From assembly GCF_034479515.1 (NCBI RefSeq), contig NZ_CP140152.1, positions 4,278,001 through 4,342,000 of the forward strand: a DNA stretch of 64,000 nucleotides. Direction: 5' to 3'. This document shows positions 42,627 to 51,745 of the stretch, in pieces. The notes below the pieces were generated by a model that worked only from the letters and a program-made list of their open reading frames with translations, ran no database searches and was not told the origin of the DNA. Position 1 is the stretch's first letter. The number at the start of each line of letters is the position of its first letter. The stretch is from Duganella zoogloeoides (GTDB lineage: Bacteria; Pseudomonadota; Gammaproteobacteria; Burkholderiales; Burkholderiaceae_D). Made by a program: the position numbers and the translations under genes.

Positions 42627-44975
42627 TTAACGCGTCCGCCACACCGGCTGCACGATCCGCGCTTCCTTGCGGGCACGGGCAGCATCGAGCGTCTCTACCA
42701 CTCCACCCTCGGTCACGGTCAGCTTGGCCAGCACCTTTTGCGCGGCGCCGTAACGGCGCGTTTCCAGTTCCACCATCTGCTGCCTGGCTACCGTCATCGC
42801 GGCCGTGGTGTCGGCCACCTTGCGCTGCATCTCGGCGTGGGCCTTGGCTGCCTGCAGCAGGGCTTGCTGCGCCACCAGCTTGTCCGACACGGCCGCCAGC
42901 GCGGCCAGTTCCTGCTGTTCGCGCTCGCGCACGGCTGCCAGCTGCGCTTCCTCGGCCTCGGCGCGCTGGCGCGCTGCTGCCAGTTGCGCCTCTTCCGCTT
43001 CGGCACGCTGGCGCGCTGCGTCGGCCACGGCCTGCTCCGCTTCCAGGCGGCCGGCAATGGCCTGCGACGCCTTCACTTCCGCCGCATTGGTGATGCGCTG
43101 CTGCGTGAGTTTCTGGTTGATCAGCGCCAGCGACTCGCGCTCAGCGGTCACAAACGCCTGTTCCGCTGCCAAGAGCGCCTCGGCAGCGGCAGCCTTTTCC
43201 TGTTCCACCTTGGCGCGCTCGGCGTGCACCACGCCCAGTTCCACGGCCAGGCGCGCCTGCGCTTCCAGCGCGCGGGCAGCAACTGCCTTCTGGTCGGCTT
43301 CCAGCGACACTTGCGCGGCCAGCTGGCGCGCCGCTTCCGCTTCGGCGTCGGCGGCAAGCGCCAGGCGCTGCTCGGCGGCCTGCTGCTGATGCAGTGCCTC
43401 GGTTTGCTGCTGTTCGGCGGCGGTGCGCTGGCGCGCGGCTTCCTGCGCGCCCTGCTCGGCCGCCAGCTTGGCGCGCAGCGCGGTCAGGGCCTGTTGTTCG
43501 TCGGCCGCGCGTTGTTGTTCGGCTTGCAGCGCGGCATGGGCCTGCTCAGCGCGTTGCCGGGCCAGGTCATTGGCAGCGGTTTGGGCTTCGACGTGCAGCG
43601 CCAGCGTGGCCGCCTCCTGTTCTTCGGCCTGGTTCTGGCTGGCGGCCAGTTCGGCGGCGGTGCGCGCCAGTGCGGCGCGTTCGTCGGCCAGGGCGGCGGC
43701 GCGCTGGTGTTCCTCGGCTTGCACGCGGGCCGCTTCGGCGGCGGCGAGATCGCTGGCCTGGCGCAGCTTGGCTTCATCGAGCGCCCGCGCTTCGGCTTCG
43801 ACGCGGGCGTGGGTATCGAGTTCCGCTTCCTGCTCGGCCTGCACCCGGGCCAGCGCCACGGCGCGCAGCTGGTTGTCGGCTTCGATGCGCGCTTCGGTGG
43901 CAGCCATGATGCGGGCATCCGCTTCGCGGCGGGCCTGGGCGCTGGCGGCGGCCACCATCTCCAGGCGTTCGCGGTTGAGCGCGGCGTCGCGGATTTCTTT
44001 TTCGGTTTGCAGGCGCAGGTGCAGCGACTGGGCGGCGCTGCGATCCGATTCGGCCTTGGCCAGGGCGATCTGCTCGCGCTCCTGCTCCAGGTGGGCCAGC
44101 GCGCGTGCCTCTTCCAGCGCCCGCACTTCGGCGGCGGCGCGGTTGAAGGCCGATTCCAGCGCGATCTTGTCGGCGCGTTCGCGCTGCACGGTCAGGTCCA
44201 GCGCTTCGGATTCCGCTTCGGCCAGCATCTGCGCGGTCTGGCGCGCCGAGTGGGCGTGGCGTTCGCGTTCGCGCGCCAGGGTGGCCATGCGGGCGTCGGC
44301 GCTAGCGATGCCCACCACCTGATCCTTGGCCGCTTGCACGGCAGCCACGCGTTCGACCGCTTGCAGGCGCGCCTGTTCGGTTTCCACTTCCAGTTCGTCG
44401 GCGGCGCGCGCGGCCTGTGCGGCCAGCTCCGATTCGACGGCGATCTGCTCGGAGGCGCGCTTGCGGCTCTCGTTTTCGGCGCGGGCGCGCTGTTCGGCGG
44501 CCTGGCGGATCAGGTTGTCCGCTTCCACGCGGGCGCGCAGTTCGGCGGTTTCCTGTTTAACGGCGTCCAGCCGGGCCACGCTGGCCTGGGCGGCAGCGCG
44601 CAGCGATTCGAGGCGGTCGCGGTTGGCGGCAATCGCGTCTTCGGACGCCTGGGCGTTTTGCTGGGCAGCGGCAGCGGCGGCGGCATCCATGGCGGCGCGG
44701 TCCTCGGCCAGCGCGCGGGCGCGCGACTCGGCGTGGGCGCGGTTTTCGGCGGCGCAGGCGGCTTTCGCTTCCGCTTCCACGCGGGCGATGGCCTCCTGGA
44801 TCGCCTTCATTTCCATGGCGGCGCGCGGGGCGTTGACGGCAGGCGCCGGTGCGCGGGCATTGGTGACACTGGTGACATCGTCATGCAGGGAAATCTTGGG
44901 CAGCGTGTCGGACAGGGACGTGAAGGTGGCGCTGTCGTGTTCAACGGTATCGCTGGGGGCCAATTGTGCTTGCAT
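42627..44975 (-). CDS. Long alanine-rich coiled-coil protein
   Basis: The 782-residue protein has a short N-terminal region of mixed composition (DTLPKISLHDDVTSV, then Pro/Ala-rich). From about residue 50 to 740 it is almost unbroken Ala/Glu/Gln/Arg-rich heptad-like helix. It ends with QPVWRTR. There is no transmembrane helix, signal peptide or globular domain. A 14-residue unit, RQRAEAEEAQLAAA, is repeated in tandem (42-base period, 42934-43017). Such proteins can be cytoskeletal scaffolds or polymer-forming crescentin-like elements, but also may be structural chromosome- or pole-organising proteins; none can be assigned. The chosen ATG is 44975; a GTG at 45008 is possible. Confidence 0.72.
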   Translation of the reverse strand: MQAQLAPSDTVEHDSATFTSLSDTLPKISLHDDVTSVTNARAPAPAVNAPRAAMEMKAIQEAIARVEAEAKAACAAENRAHAESRARALAEDRAAMDAAAAAAAQQNAQASEDAIAANRDRLESLRAAAQASVARLDAVKQETAELRARVEADNLIRQAAEQRARAENESRKRASEQIAVESELAAQAARAADELEVETEQARLQAVERVAAVQAAKDQVVGIASADARMATLARERERHAHSARQTAQMLAEAESEALDLTVQRERADKIALESAFNRAAAEVRALEEARALAHLEQEREQIALAKAESDRSAAQSLHLRLQTEKEIRDAALNRERLEMVAAASAQARREADARIMAATEARIEADNQLRAVALARVQAEQEAELDTHARVEAEARALDEAKLRQASDLAAAEAARVQAEEHQRAAALADERAALARTAAELAASQNQAEEQEAATLALHVEAQTAANDLARQRAEQAHAALQAEQQRAADEQQALTALRAKLAAEQGAQEAARQRTAAEQQQTEALHQQQAAEQRLALAADAEAEAARQLAAQVSLEADQKAVAARALEAQARLAVELGVVHAERAKVEQEKAAAAEALLAAEQAFVTAERESLALINQKLTQQRITNAAEVKASQAIAGRLEAEQAVADAARQRAEAEEAQLAAARQRAEAEEAQLAAVREREQQELAALAAVSDKLVAQQALLQAAKAHAEMQRKVADTTAAMTVARQQMVELETRRYGAAQKVLAKLTVTEGGVVETLDAARARKEARIVQPVWRTR

Positions 44976-45094
44976 GAGAGTTCTCGCTGACGATATGTCC
45001 CGATCCACACCGGGACTTCTGAACAGTCATTATCGGGCAGCGCGATGGCCGGCCGAATGGCAAGCAGAGCGGGAAAAGCCCGCTATTTCGCTAT

Positions 45095-46204
45095 TTAGAC
45101 CGGCAGCGGCGGTTCATCCATCAATGCCACCTGCTCGCGCAGTTCGAGGATGCGGTCCTGCCAGTACTGCTGCGTGTTAAACCATGGGAAGGCCACCGGG
45201 AAGGCGGGGTCGTCCCAGCGGCGGGCCAGCCACGCCGAGTAGTGGATCAGGCGCAGGGTGCGCAGCGCTTCGACCAGGTGCAGCTGGCGCGGGTTGAATT
45301 CGCAGAAGTCCTCGTAGCCGGCCAGGATGTCGCTCATCTGGCGCACCTGCTCGGCGCGGCTGCCGGACAACATCATCCACAGGTCCTGGATGGCAGGGCC
45401 CATGCGGCTGTCGTCGAAATCGACAAAGTGGGGGCCGGCATCGGTCCATAAAACATTGCCGCCATGGCAATCGCCGTGCAGGCGCAGTTGCGGCAAATCC
45501 CCTGCCCGGTCGTAGCTGCGCCGCACGCCATCGAGTGCCTGCTGCGAAATGCTGGCGTAGGCTTCGGCCAGGTCGGCCGGAATGAAACGGTTGGTTTGCA
45601 GGAATTCGCACGGCTCGGTGCCGAAAGTGGCGATGTCGAGCGCCGGGCGGTGTGCATACGGTTTGATCGCGCCGACCGCGTGGATGCGGGCGATGAAGCG
45701 GCCCGTCCATTCGAGCACGTCCGGGGCGTCGAGCTCGGGCGCGCGGCCGCCGTGGCGGGCGAATACGGCAAAGCGGAAACCGTTGAAGTGGTGCAGCGTG
45801 GCGCCCTGGACGGCGAGTGCCGGCACCACGGGAATTTCGCGCGCGGCCAGCTCTTCGGTAAAACCGTGTTCTTCGAGGATGGCGGCATCGCTCCAGCGCC
45901 CCGGGCGGTAGAACTTGGCCACCAGCGGCTTGCCGTCGTCGATGCCCACCTGGTACACCCGGTTTTCATAGCTGTTGAGCGCCAGCAGGCGACCGTCGCC
46001 GCGCAGGCCGATGCTTTCCAGCGCATCGAGCACGCACGAGGGATCGAGGGCGGCGTAGGGGTGCGGCGCTGCGGCGGCGGTTGCCGGGCGGTCGGCGTCG
46101 ATCGGATCGGCCATGGCGGCCAGCAGGGCTGCGGCGCGCGCATCGGCGGCAGCGTCGGCTGCCGCTTCGTCATCGTCGTTGTAATCTGGGGTTTGTTGGC
46201 TCAT
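45095..46204 (-). CDS. srkA: SrkA/YihE-type stress-response kinase
   Basis: The 369-residue protein has a kinase fold of the aminoglycoside-phosphotransferase/choline-kinase type. [11 protein letters not shown] forms the nucleotide loop, [11 protein letters not shown] holds the Lys, [14 protein letters not shown] is the catalytic loop and [11 protein letters not shown] the metal site. This matches SrkA (328 residues in E. coli), a Ser/Thr kinase that dampens MazEF-linked death under stress. An extra acidic/Ala-rich N-terminus of about 45 residues is present. The start ATG 46204 begins [11 protein letters not shown]. Confidence 0.9.
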   Translation of the reverse strand: MSQQTPDYNDDDEAAADAAADARAAALLAAMADPIDADRPATAAAAPHPYAALDPSCVLDALESIGLRGDGRLLALNSYENRVYQVGIDDGKPLVAKFYRPGRWSDAAILEEHGFTEELAAREIPVVPALAVQGATLHHFNGFRFAVFARHGGRAPELDAPDVLEWTGRFIARIHAVGAIKPYAHRPALDIATFGTEPCEFLQTNRFIPADLAEAYASISQQALDGVRRSYDRAGDLPQLRLHGDCHGGNVLWTDAGPHFVDFDDSRMGPAIQDLWMMLSGSRAEQVRQMSDILAGYEDFCEFNPRQLHLVEALRTLRLIHYSAWLARRWDDPAFPVAFPWFNTQQYWQDRILELREQVALMDEPPLPV

Positions 46205-46272
46205 GGCGTCATTGTACGTGGCGCGGCGTGTATACTGTCGCCTTCCAAGTAAAAGCACCAGAAAGATTAAAA

Positions 46273-46968
46273 ATGCAACTCGACCAGCCCCTGAGCGACA
46301 AAGAATTCGACGAACTGGATAGTTTCCTGTTGTCCGACCGCAGCCCTGAAGATGCGATGACGATGGACATCCTGCACGGCTACCTGACGGCAATCGCCAT
46401 CGGCCCGGAAACCGTGATGCCGGCCGAATGGCTGAAAAAAGTCTGGGGCAAGGAAGAGACCGACATTCCGACCTTCAAGCACGCCAAGGAAGAGGAACGC
46501 ATCCTCGGGCTGATCATGCGCTTCATGAACGAAGTGCTGGTGACGTTCGAAGTGGCGCCGAAAGAATTCGAAGCGCTGTTCGTCGAGCACGAGCACGAAG
46601 GCCAGACCCTGATCGACGCCGAAGCGTGGTGCTGGGGCTTCTGGGAAGGCATGGACTTGCGCCCCGGTTCGTGGGACGCCATCTTCACCGAGTTGCCGGA
46701 ACTGATGAAACCGATCTACCTGCTGGGCGCCGACGAGATCGAAGAGGACGAACTGGCACTGGTGGAAGACCCGGTCAAGGCCCATAAACTGGCGCTGGAA
46801 CTGGAAGCGAACCTGCCGGCCATCCACAAGTTCTGGGTACCGCGTCGCAAGGCCGCCGTGGAAACCGTCAAGCGCGACGAGCCGAAAGTGGGCCGCAACG
46901 ACGAATGCCCTTGCGGCAGCGGCAAGAAGTACAAGAAATGCCACGGTAACGACGGCGCGGCTGAATAA
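46273..46968 (+). CDS. UPF0149/YecA-family protein with SEC-C zinc motif
   Basis: The 231-residue protein has the UPF0149 domain in its first 180 residues ([20 protein letters not shown], then [20 protein letters not shown]; the second half has [13 protein letters not shown]). It ends with a SEC-C zinc finger, [19 protein letters not shown]. YecA with this tail binds ribosomes and SecA-related factors in E. coli. It lies divergent from srkA with about 70 bases between starts. Confidence 0.9.
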   Translation: MQLDQPLSDKEFDELDSFLLSDRSPEDAMTMDILHGYLTAIAIGPETVMPAEWLKKVWGKEETDIPTFKHAKEEERILGLIMRFMNEVLVTFEVAPKEFEALFVEHEHEGQTLIDAEAWCWGFWEGMDLRPGSWDAIFTELPELMKPIYLLGADEIEEDELALVEDPVKAHKLALELEANLPAIHKFWVPRRKAAVETVKRDEPKVGRNDECPCGSGKKYKKCHGNDGAAE

Positions 46969-47012
46969 GCCACTCCGTTCGGTTGGGGCGCTGCCTCATC
47001 CGTTCCAGTAAA

Positions 47013-47038
47013 ATGGGCATCTTAACCAGGATGCCCAT
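47013..47038 (+). promoter_or_regulatory. Inverted repeat over the mntH translation start
   Basis: Perfect 9-bp arms ATGGGCATC (47013-47021) and GATGCCCAT (47030-47038) flank an 8-base spacer containing CCAG. The right arm includes the ATG of mntH and the last base of its ribosome site. It could be a repressor operator or an mRNA hairpin that hides the start. Confidence 0.5.
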
Positions 47039-48368
47039 GTTCTCCCTGCCGTTCAAACTCCCCTCCACGGCCACTGCGCCGTTCTGTCCGTCCGAAGTCG
47101 CCGGTACCGTTGCGGTCACGGCGGGCGATCCCTATTGGAAAAAAGTCCTGCGCTTTGCAGGTCCCGGCCTGCTGGTCTCGGTCGGCTACATGGACCCGGG
47201 CAACTGGGCCACGGCGATCCAGGGCGGCTCGCAGTTCGGCTACCAATTGCTGTACGTGGTGGTGCTGTCGAGCCTGGCCGCCATCGTGCTGCAATGCCTG
47301 AGCATGCGCCTCGGCATCGTCACCGGCAAGGATCTGGCCGTGCACTGCCGCGAGCAGTATCGACCGCCGGTGGCCAAAACCCTGTGGGGCTTTGCCGAAA
47401 TCTCGATCATCGCCTGCGACCTGGCCGAAGTTTTAGGGTGCGCGCTGGCGTTCAAGCTGCTGCTGGGGGTGTCGCTGCCGGTGGGCGTGGCGCTGACCGC
47501 GCTCGACACCCTGATCATCCTGGGCCTGAAAGGCAAGGGCTTCCGCCAGATCGAGGCCATCGTGCTGGGATTGATCCTGACGGTGGCCGTGTGCCTGGTG
47601 GCCGAGCTCATCTTTGTGAAACCGGACTGGCAGGCCGTGGCCGCCGGCCTGATCCCGTCGATGCAGACGCTGTCGCAGCGCGAGCCGCTGTACCTGGCCA
47701 TCGGCATTCTTGGCGCGACGGTAATGCCGCACAACCTGTACCTGCATTCGTCGGTAGTACAAACCCGCGTGGTGTCGCCCACGCCAGCCGCGAAACAGGA
47801 AGCCATCGGCCTGTCGCGCATCGACACCATCATCTCGCTGCTGCTGGCGTTGCTGATCAATGGCGCCATCCTGGTGGTGGCCGCTGCCGCGTTTTATGAA
47901 CCCGGCAACACGCGCGTGCTCGATATCGACGACGCCTACCAGTTGCTGGCGCCCGTGGCCGGTACCGCGCTGGCCGCCATCCTGTTCGGCCTGGCGCTGC
48001 TCGCTTCCGGTCAGAGCTCCACCTTTACCGGGACGATCGCCGGCCAGGTGATCATGGAAGGCTTTCTGAAAATGAAGATACCGTGCTGGCAGCGGCGCCT
48101 GCTCACGCGCGGCCTGGCGCTGATCCCTGCCATGATCGGCGTGCTGACGCTGGGCGAACACTCGGTGGGCAAACTGCTGGTGCTGAGCCAGGTGGTGTTG
48201 AGCCTGCAATTGCCGTTCGCCATGTACCCGCTGATCAGCCTGACCTCGCAGCGCCGCATCATGGGCGACTTCGTCAACGCCTGGTGGACCACCGCACTGG
48301 CGTGGCTGCTGTTCGTGGTGATTTCGGCGGCGAACGTGTGGCTGGTGTGGCAGGCGGTGGCGGGGTGA
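47037..48368 (+). CDS. mntH: Nramp-family Mn(II)/divalent metal transporter MntH
   Basis: The 443-residue transporter has eleven transmembrane helices. The TM1 metal site is in SVGYMDPGNWATAIQGG (Asp and Asn of DPGN), and the TM6 site in GATVMPHNLYLHSSVVQTR (Met of MPH). These are invariant in Nramp proton-coupled manganese importers. The ATG at 47037 is used because AGG at 47028-47030 is spaced for it; ATG 47031 directly abuts the AGG. Regulation by Mn or peroxide is usual; the palindrome over the start is the only visible candidate element. Confidence 0.94.
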   Translation: MFSLPFKLPSTATAPFCPSEVAGTVAVTAGDPYWKKVLRFAGPGLLVSVGYMDPGNWATAIQGGSQFGYQLLYVVVLSSLAAIVLQCLSMRLGIVTGKDLAVHCREQYRPPVAKTLWGFAEISIIACDLAEVLGCALAFKLLLGVSLPVGVALTALDTLIILGLKGKGFRQIEAIVLGLILTVAVCLVAELIFVKPDWQAVAAGLIPSMQTLSQREPLYLAIGILGATVMPHNLYLHSSVVQTRVVSPTPAAKQEAIGLSRIDTIISLLLALLINGAILVVAAAAFYEPGNTRVLDIDDAYQLLAPVAGTALAAILFGLALLASGQSSTFTGTIAGQVIMEGFLKMKIPCWQRRLLTRGLALIPAMIGVLTLGEHSVGKLLVLSQVVLSLQLPFAMYPLISLTSQRRIMGDFVNAWWTTALAWLLFVVISAANVWLVWQAVAG

Positions 48369-49061
48369 TTGGGTGGCTACGCAACAAGTGTAAAGTTGAA
48401 ACCGTTGAGTGGCCCCAGTGGTGATTGCTACAAAACATAGCTCATCTCTCGCGACTTGGCTTCTGGCCTGGAGTTGGCGATGCAGGATCAATAGCAGGTG
48501 GGATGCTCGCTAACTTTTCTACATTCGCTCTGCGTGTGAAATACCTTCAGTTCGTCGGCGTTTGGAGCACGTCCATGCGCTGTATAGGTTGCTTCGATAA
48601 AAGCAATTTTATCCCGCTTATAAAGAACATAAGCAATAGCGCCTACAGCATCGTTGGAATCGGTCACCAGTTGCTGGTAAATCAGGGGATAGGATGAACC
48701 TGCAACTCCAGAAGCAGGCGGACTCACAGTGGAGCCTGAGGCGGCTGGCACCGGTGTAGGTGCCGAAGACATCAGCGCCTGCTTACAACACGAAGCGCTT
48801 CAGCAAACGCGCGGTTGATATCGTCGCTGCTGAACTGTGACTGGCGCAATAGCCGCGTCGAGGCAGGAGATACCCCGCAGGCACTTTATCTTTGCGAGCA
48901 ATGAGGTCACTGTTCGCTTGGCGCACGTCGTCCGCCGTAAACCGTTTCAACAATTGTTTTATCGAACACATCCTTTCGCTACTTGAAAGCTTCGATTATT
49001 TACCTACCCTTTCAAGCAAGGCTTAGTTGACGCACAACGCCACTGACAAATCAGGATTTTC
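48369..49061. other. Gene-poor stretch between mntH and the lipoprotein hydrolase
   Basis: This region is less GC-rich than the neighbours. It contains one plausible but truncated minus-strand gene (48488-48772, listed separately) and, 10 bases upstream of it, a 62-codon minus-strand ORF (48783-48971) with no recognisable domain. No repeat, tRNA or IS end is visible. It looks like decayed accessory DNA. Confidence 0.55.
48488..48772 (-). pseudogene. Fragment of a YALYK-type domain protein
   Basis: The 94-residue ORF has a Pro/Ser/Ala-rich start and then YPLIYQQLVTDSNDAVGAIA followed by YVLYKRDKIAFIEATY and HGRAPNADELKVFH. This resembles the N-terminal domain of larger proteins in which such a helical segment precedes a C-terminal membrane part; here the frame ends after 17 further unrelated residues. 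I therefore read it as a remnant, though a short functional version is possible. The family resemblance is from memory of the motif and is unverified. Confidence 0.4.
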
Positions 49062-49976
49062 CTACCTGCCGGTGCCGGATGTTCGATAGACAACCGGCTC
49101 CGCCCTTCCCTTCGTCGCCAACACATACCCCGCCACATCCTCCAGCGTCGGCGCCAGCCAGCGCAGCGGGGCGGCGACCGAGGCGATCAGGGTGGTGTGG
49201 CTGACGCGGTCGTAATACAGTTCCCTGACCGGCACCTGCTGCGCGCGCAGCGCCTCGGCCAGGTGGCCGGTGTTGCGCTGCGGATCGACCAGGCTGTCGC
49301 TGCGAGCGGCGATCAGCAGCGCCGGTGGCGACCGTCTGGACACGTGGCGTACCGGTTGCGAATCGGGTGGCGTGTCAGGGAAGTGGAACACCGGCCTGGT
49401 CGTCGTGTTTTCGACCGGCAGGAAATCATACGGGCCAGCCAGGCCGATCCAGCCGCGCAGGTCGGCCGGGGTCATGTCTTGCGCGGCCAGCCAGCGCGGG
49501 TCGAGCGCCACCATGGCGGCGTTGTAGGCGCCGGCGCTGTGGCCCATCACGAACAGCCGCTGCGGGTCGCCGCCGTACTGCGCCGCGTGGCGTTTGGCCC
49601 AGGCCACCGCCTGCGCCGCGTCTTTCAAAAAATCGGGGTAACGCACTTGCGGGTACAGCCGGTAATCGGCCACCACCGTGACGATGCCGTGCGCGGCAAG
49701 CGAAAGGCCGATGAACGCATAGTCGGCGCGCTCGCCGGACACCCAGTTGCCGCCATAGAAGAACACCACGACCGGCGCCGCGCCGTGCGCGACCAGGGGC
49801 CGGTACACGTCGAGTTTCTGGCGCGGGTGGTTGCCGTAAGAGAGGCCGTCGGTGCGCTCTGACTCGCTGGCAGGCGTGAGCGCGTTGAGGGTGCCCAGTG
49901 GCGAACAGGCAGCCAGGCTCAGCGCCAGCAGCAAGGGCACCAGGGTAATGACGACAGTACGGGAGAGGCGTGGCAT
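49062..49976 (-). CDS. Alpha/beta-hydrolase lipoprotein (esterase-like)
   Basis: The 304-residue protein has a lipoprotein signal (lipobox SLAAC). An alpha/beta-hydrolase of the BD-FAE/esterase type follows: QKLDVYRPL, oxyanion region VVVFFYGGNWVSGERADYAF, nucleophile elbow MGHSAGAYNAAM (Ser), an acid around LIAARSDSLVDPQRN and the final His in YDRVSHTTLI. It should act at the cell envelope on an unidentified ester. Confidence 0.87.
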   Translation of the reverse strand: MPRLSRTVVITLVPLLLALSLAACSPLGTLNALTPASESERTDGLSYGNHPRQKLDVYRPLVAHGAAPVVVFFYGGNWVSGERADYAFIGLSLAAHGIVTVVADYRLYPQVRYPDFLKDAAQAVAWAKRHAAQYGGDPQRLFVMGHSAGAYNAAMVALDPRWLAAQDMTPADLRGWIGLAGPYDFLPVENTTTRPVFHFPDTPPDSQPVRHVSRRSPPALLIAARSDSLVDPQRNTGHLAEALRAQQVPVRELYYDRVSHTTLIASVAAPLRWLAPTLEDVAGYVLATKGRAEPVVYRTSGTGR

Positions 49977-50052
49977 GATCCGGCGGTATTGATTGCAATA
50001 TCCGCTACTCTACCGCGCGCCCGTGCCAGGCACAGTGCGCCGATACACGGAA

Positions 50053-51084
50053 TTACTTGCCGGCCGGATGAATGACGGTGGCAGTGTAGTCGCGCAGCGG
50101 ATAGCCGCCGGGGATGCCACGGCACAATTGCCCGGACGAGGCCTCGATCAGCTGGAAGCCGGTGACCGTCCAGGCCCACGTGGCCGAGACGTTGCAGTCG
50201 CCGATGCCGCGCCCCTTGCCAAAGCTCGTCAGCTGGTTGTTGTCGAAGCCGGGATTCATCAGGTACGCGTCACGGCGGCCATTGGCGTCCGGCAGCTTGA
50301 CCGGCTTCGGTGCATACGGCGCCTTGTCGTTGGCGGTCCACAGCTCGAAACTGGACTGGTAGGCGCCGCGTCCGCATTCGAGCACCAGCAGCACCTGCGT
50401 GGCAGACAGGCGATGAAGTTCGTTCTGACGCTCGCCGTCCGCAATGTCGACCGGACTTTCGCAGCCGCCATGCTTGAGGGTCTTGACGATCGACGGCAGC
50501 AATTTGCCGTCTTCCTTGCGGGTGGCGACGGCTGGCAGTTGCTTCACTTGCGGAGCCGGCAACGGCGGCAGCACGGCGCTGGCTGGCTTGGTGCCCGGCA
50601 TGGCCAGCGCGGTGGGTGTGCCCACCCTGCCCTGCACGTCGTCGAGCTTGAGCAGCGCGGCCTTGAGGCCGGCCAGCGACAGGGTCCAGCTGCGCTTGCC
50701 AGCACTGATCTTGGCCGATTCGGCATTGAGCAGCAGCGGCAGCAGCCTGGCCACATGCTCGGGTGTGAGCTCCACGTCGGCGCGCAGGCCGCGCACCGTG
50801 GTCTGGCCGACCTGCACGGTCAAGGGCCCGAGCTTGGCGTCATCGTCGGTATACGGAGAGAGCTTGAGCGACACGGACGCCGTGGCGCCGGCATCGCGCG
50901 CCAGCGCCAGCACCACCGGTTCGGCAGCATCTTCCTTCTGGTAACCGGCCGCCTCGCAGCGGCGCGTGTTATCGCACGCCACTTCCCAGTCCTTGAACGT
51001 GAAGTGGCCCGCGCTGGCACTGGCATGGGCGGCGCCGCAAACGAGCGCCAGCGCCAGGGCCGGTGCATAGCGTGGGTTGATCAT
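50053..51084 (-). CDS. DUF1176 periplasmic protein
   Basis: The 343-residue protein has a signal peptide ending near AAHASA and a mature domain opening FTFKDWEVACDNTRRCEAAGY, which is typical of DUF1176. It ends with GDCNVSATWAWTVTGFQLIE and GIPGGYPLRDY. Several conserved Cys suggest disulfides. Function unknown. The ATG at 51084 shares its A with the oligoribonuclease stop (TGATG), so the two are translationally coupled; GTG 51087 is an alternative. Confidence 0.85.
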   Translation of the reverse strand: MINPRYAPALALALVCGAAHASASAGHFTFKDWEVACDNTRRCEAAGYQKEDAAEPVVLALARDAGATASVSLKLSPYTDDDAKLGPLTVQVGQTTVRGLRADVELTPEHVARLLPLLLNAESAKISAGKRSWTLSLAGLKAALLKLDDVQGRVGTPTALAMPGTKPASAVLPPLPAPQVKQLPAVATRKEDGKLLPSIVKTLKHGGCESPVDIADGERQNELHRLSATQVLLVLECGRGAYQSSFELWTANDKAPYAPKPVKLPDANGRRDAYLMNPGFDNNQLTSFGKGRGIGDCNVSATWAWTVTGFQLIEASSGQLCRGIPGGYPLRDYTATVIHPAGK

Positions 51085-51680
51085 CACAGCTTGATGAAGT
51101 GCTCGCGGTAGTACTTGAGTTCTTCGATCGACTCGACGATGTCGGCGAGCGCCGTGTGCATCTGGTGCTTTTTGAAGCCGGAAACCATGGCCGGCGCCCA
51201 GCGCTTGCCCAGCTCTTTCAGGGTCGAGACGTCGATGTTGCGATAATGGAAATACGCTTCAAGCTTGGGCATGTAGCGCACCATGAAGCGGCGGTCCTGG
51301 CCAATGGTGTTGCCGCACATCGGCGCTTTGCCTTTCGGTACCCATTGCTTCATGAAGGCGATGATCTGTTCTTCGGCTTGCGCTTCGGTCACGGTGGACG
51401 CCTTGACCTTGTCGATCAGGCCCGAGCGGCCGTGGGTGCCCTTGTTCCAGGCGTCCATGCCGTTCAGCACTTCGTCGCTCTGGTGGATCACCAGTACCGG
51501 GCCTTCGGCCAGCACGTTCAGGTGCATGTCGGTGACGATCACGGCCACTTCGATGATGCGGTCGGTGTCCGGCTCCAGGCCGGTCATTTCCATATCGACC
51601 CAGACCAGGTTCATCTCGTTCTGGCGCGGGGTGATCACCGCCGGGGCGGAACCTTCTGGCAAATCATTAGCTTGTGACAT
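51084..51680 (-). CDS. orn: Oligoribonuclease
   Basis: The 198-residue protein is a DEDDh 3'-5' exonuclease. [20 protein letters not shown] has the DxE pair, [12 protein letters not shown] the next Asp, and [14 protein letters not shown] the final His/Asp. It degrades 2-5-base RNAs and pGpG, thereby completing cyclic-di-GMP turnover. It is about 17 residues longer than the E. coli enzyme at the N-terminus; ATG 51680 has GAGAGAA upstream, but Met at residue 23 would give the classical length. It is divergent from the M48 protease. Confidence 0.96.
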   Translation of the reverse strand: MSQANDLPEGSAPAVITPRQNEMNLVWVDMEMTGLEPDTDRIIEVAVIVTDMHLNVLAEGPVLVIHQSDEVLNGMDAWNKGTHGRSGLIDKVKASTVTEAQAEEQIIAFMKQWVPKGKAPMCGNTIGQDRRFMVRYMPKLEAYFHYRNIDVSTLKELGKRWAPAMVSGFKKHQMHTALADIVESIEELKYYREHFIKL

Positions 51681-51745
51681 AATTCTCTCTTGGCTTCAAT
51701 GCAGCTGATAGTAATCCGAATCCGCCATTTTCTCACAGGCATAGA

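Noticed and set aside
48783..48971. 62-codon minus-strand ORF upstream of the YALYK fragment
   Set aside because: There is no recognisable motif and no good ribosome site; its composition looks like decayed sequence.
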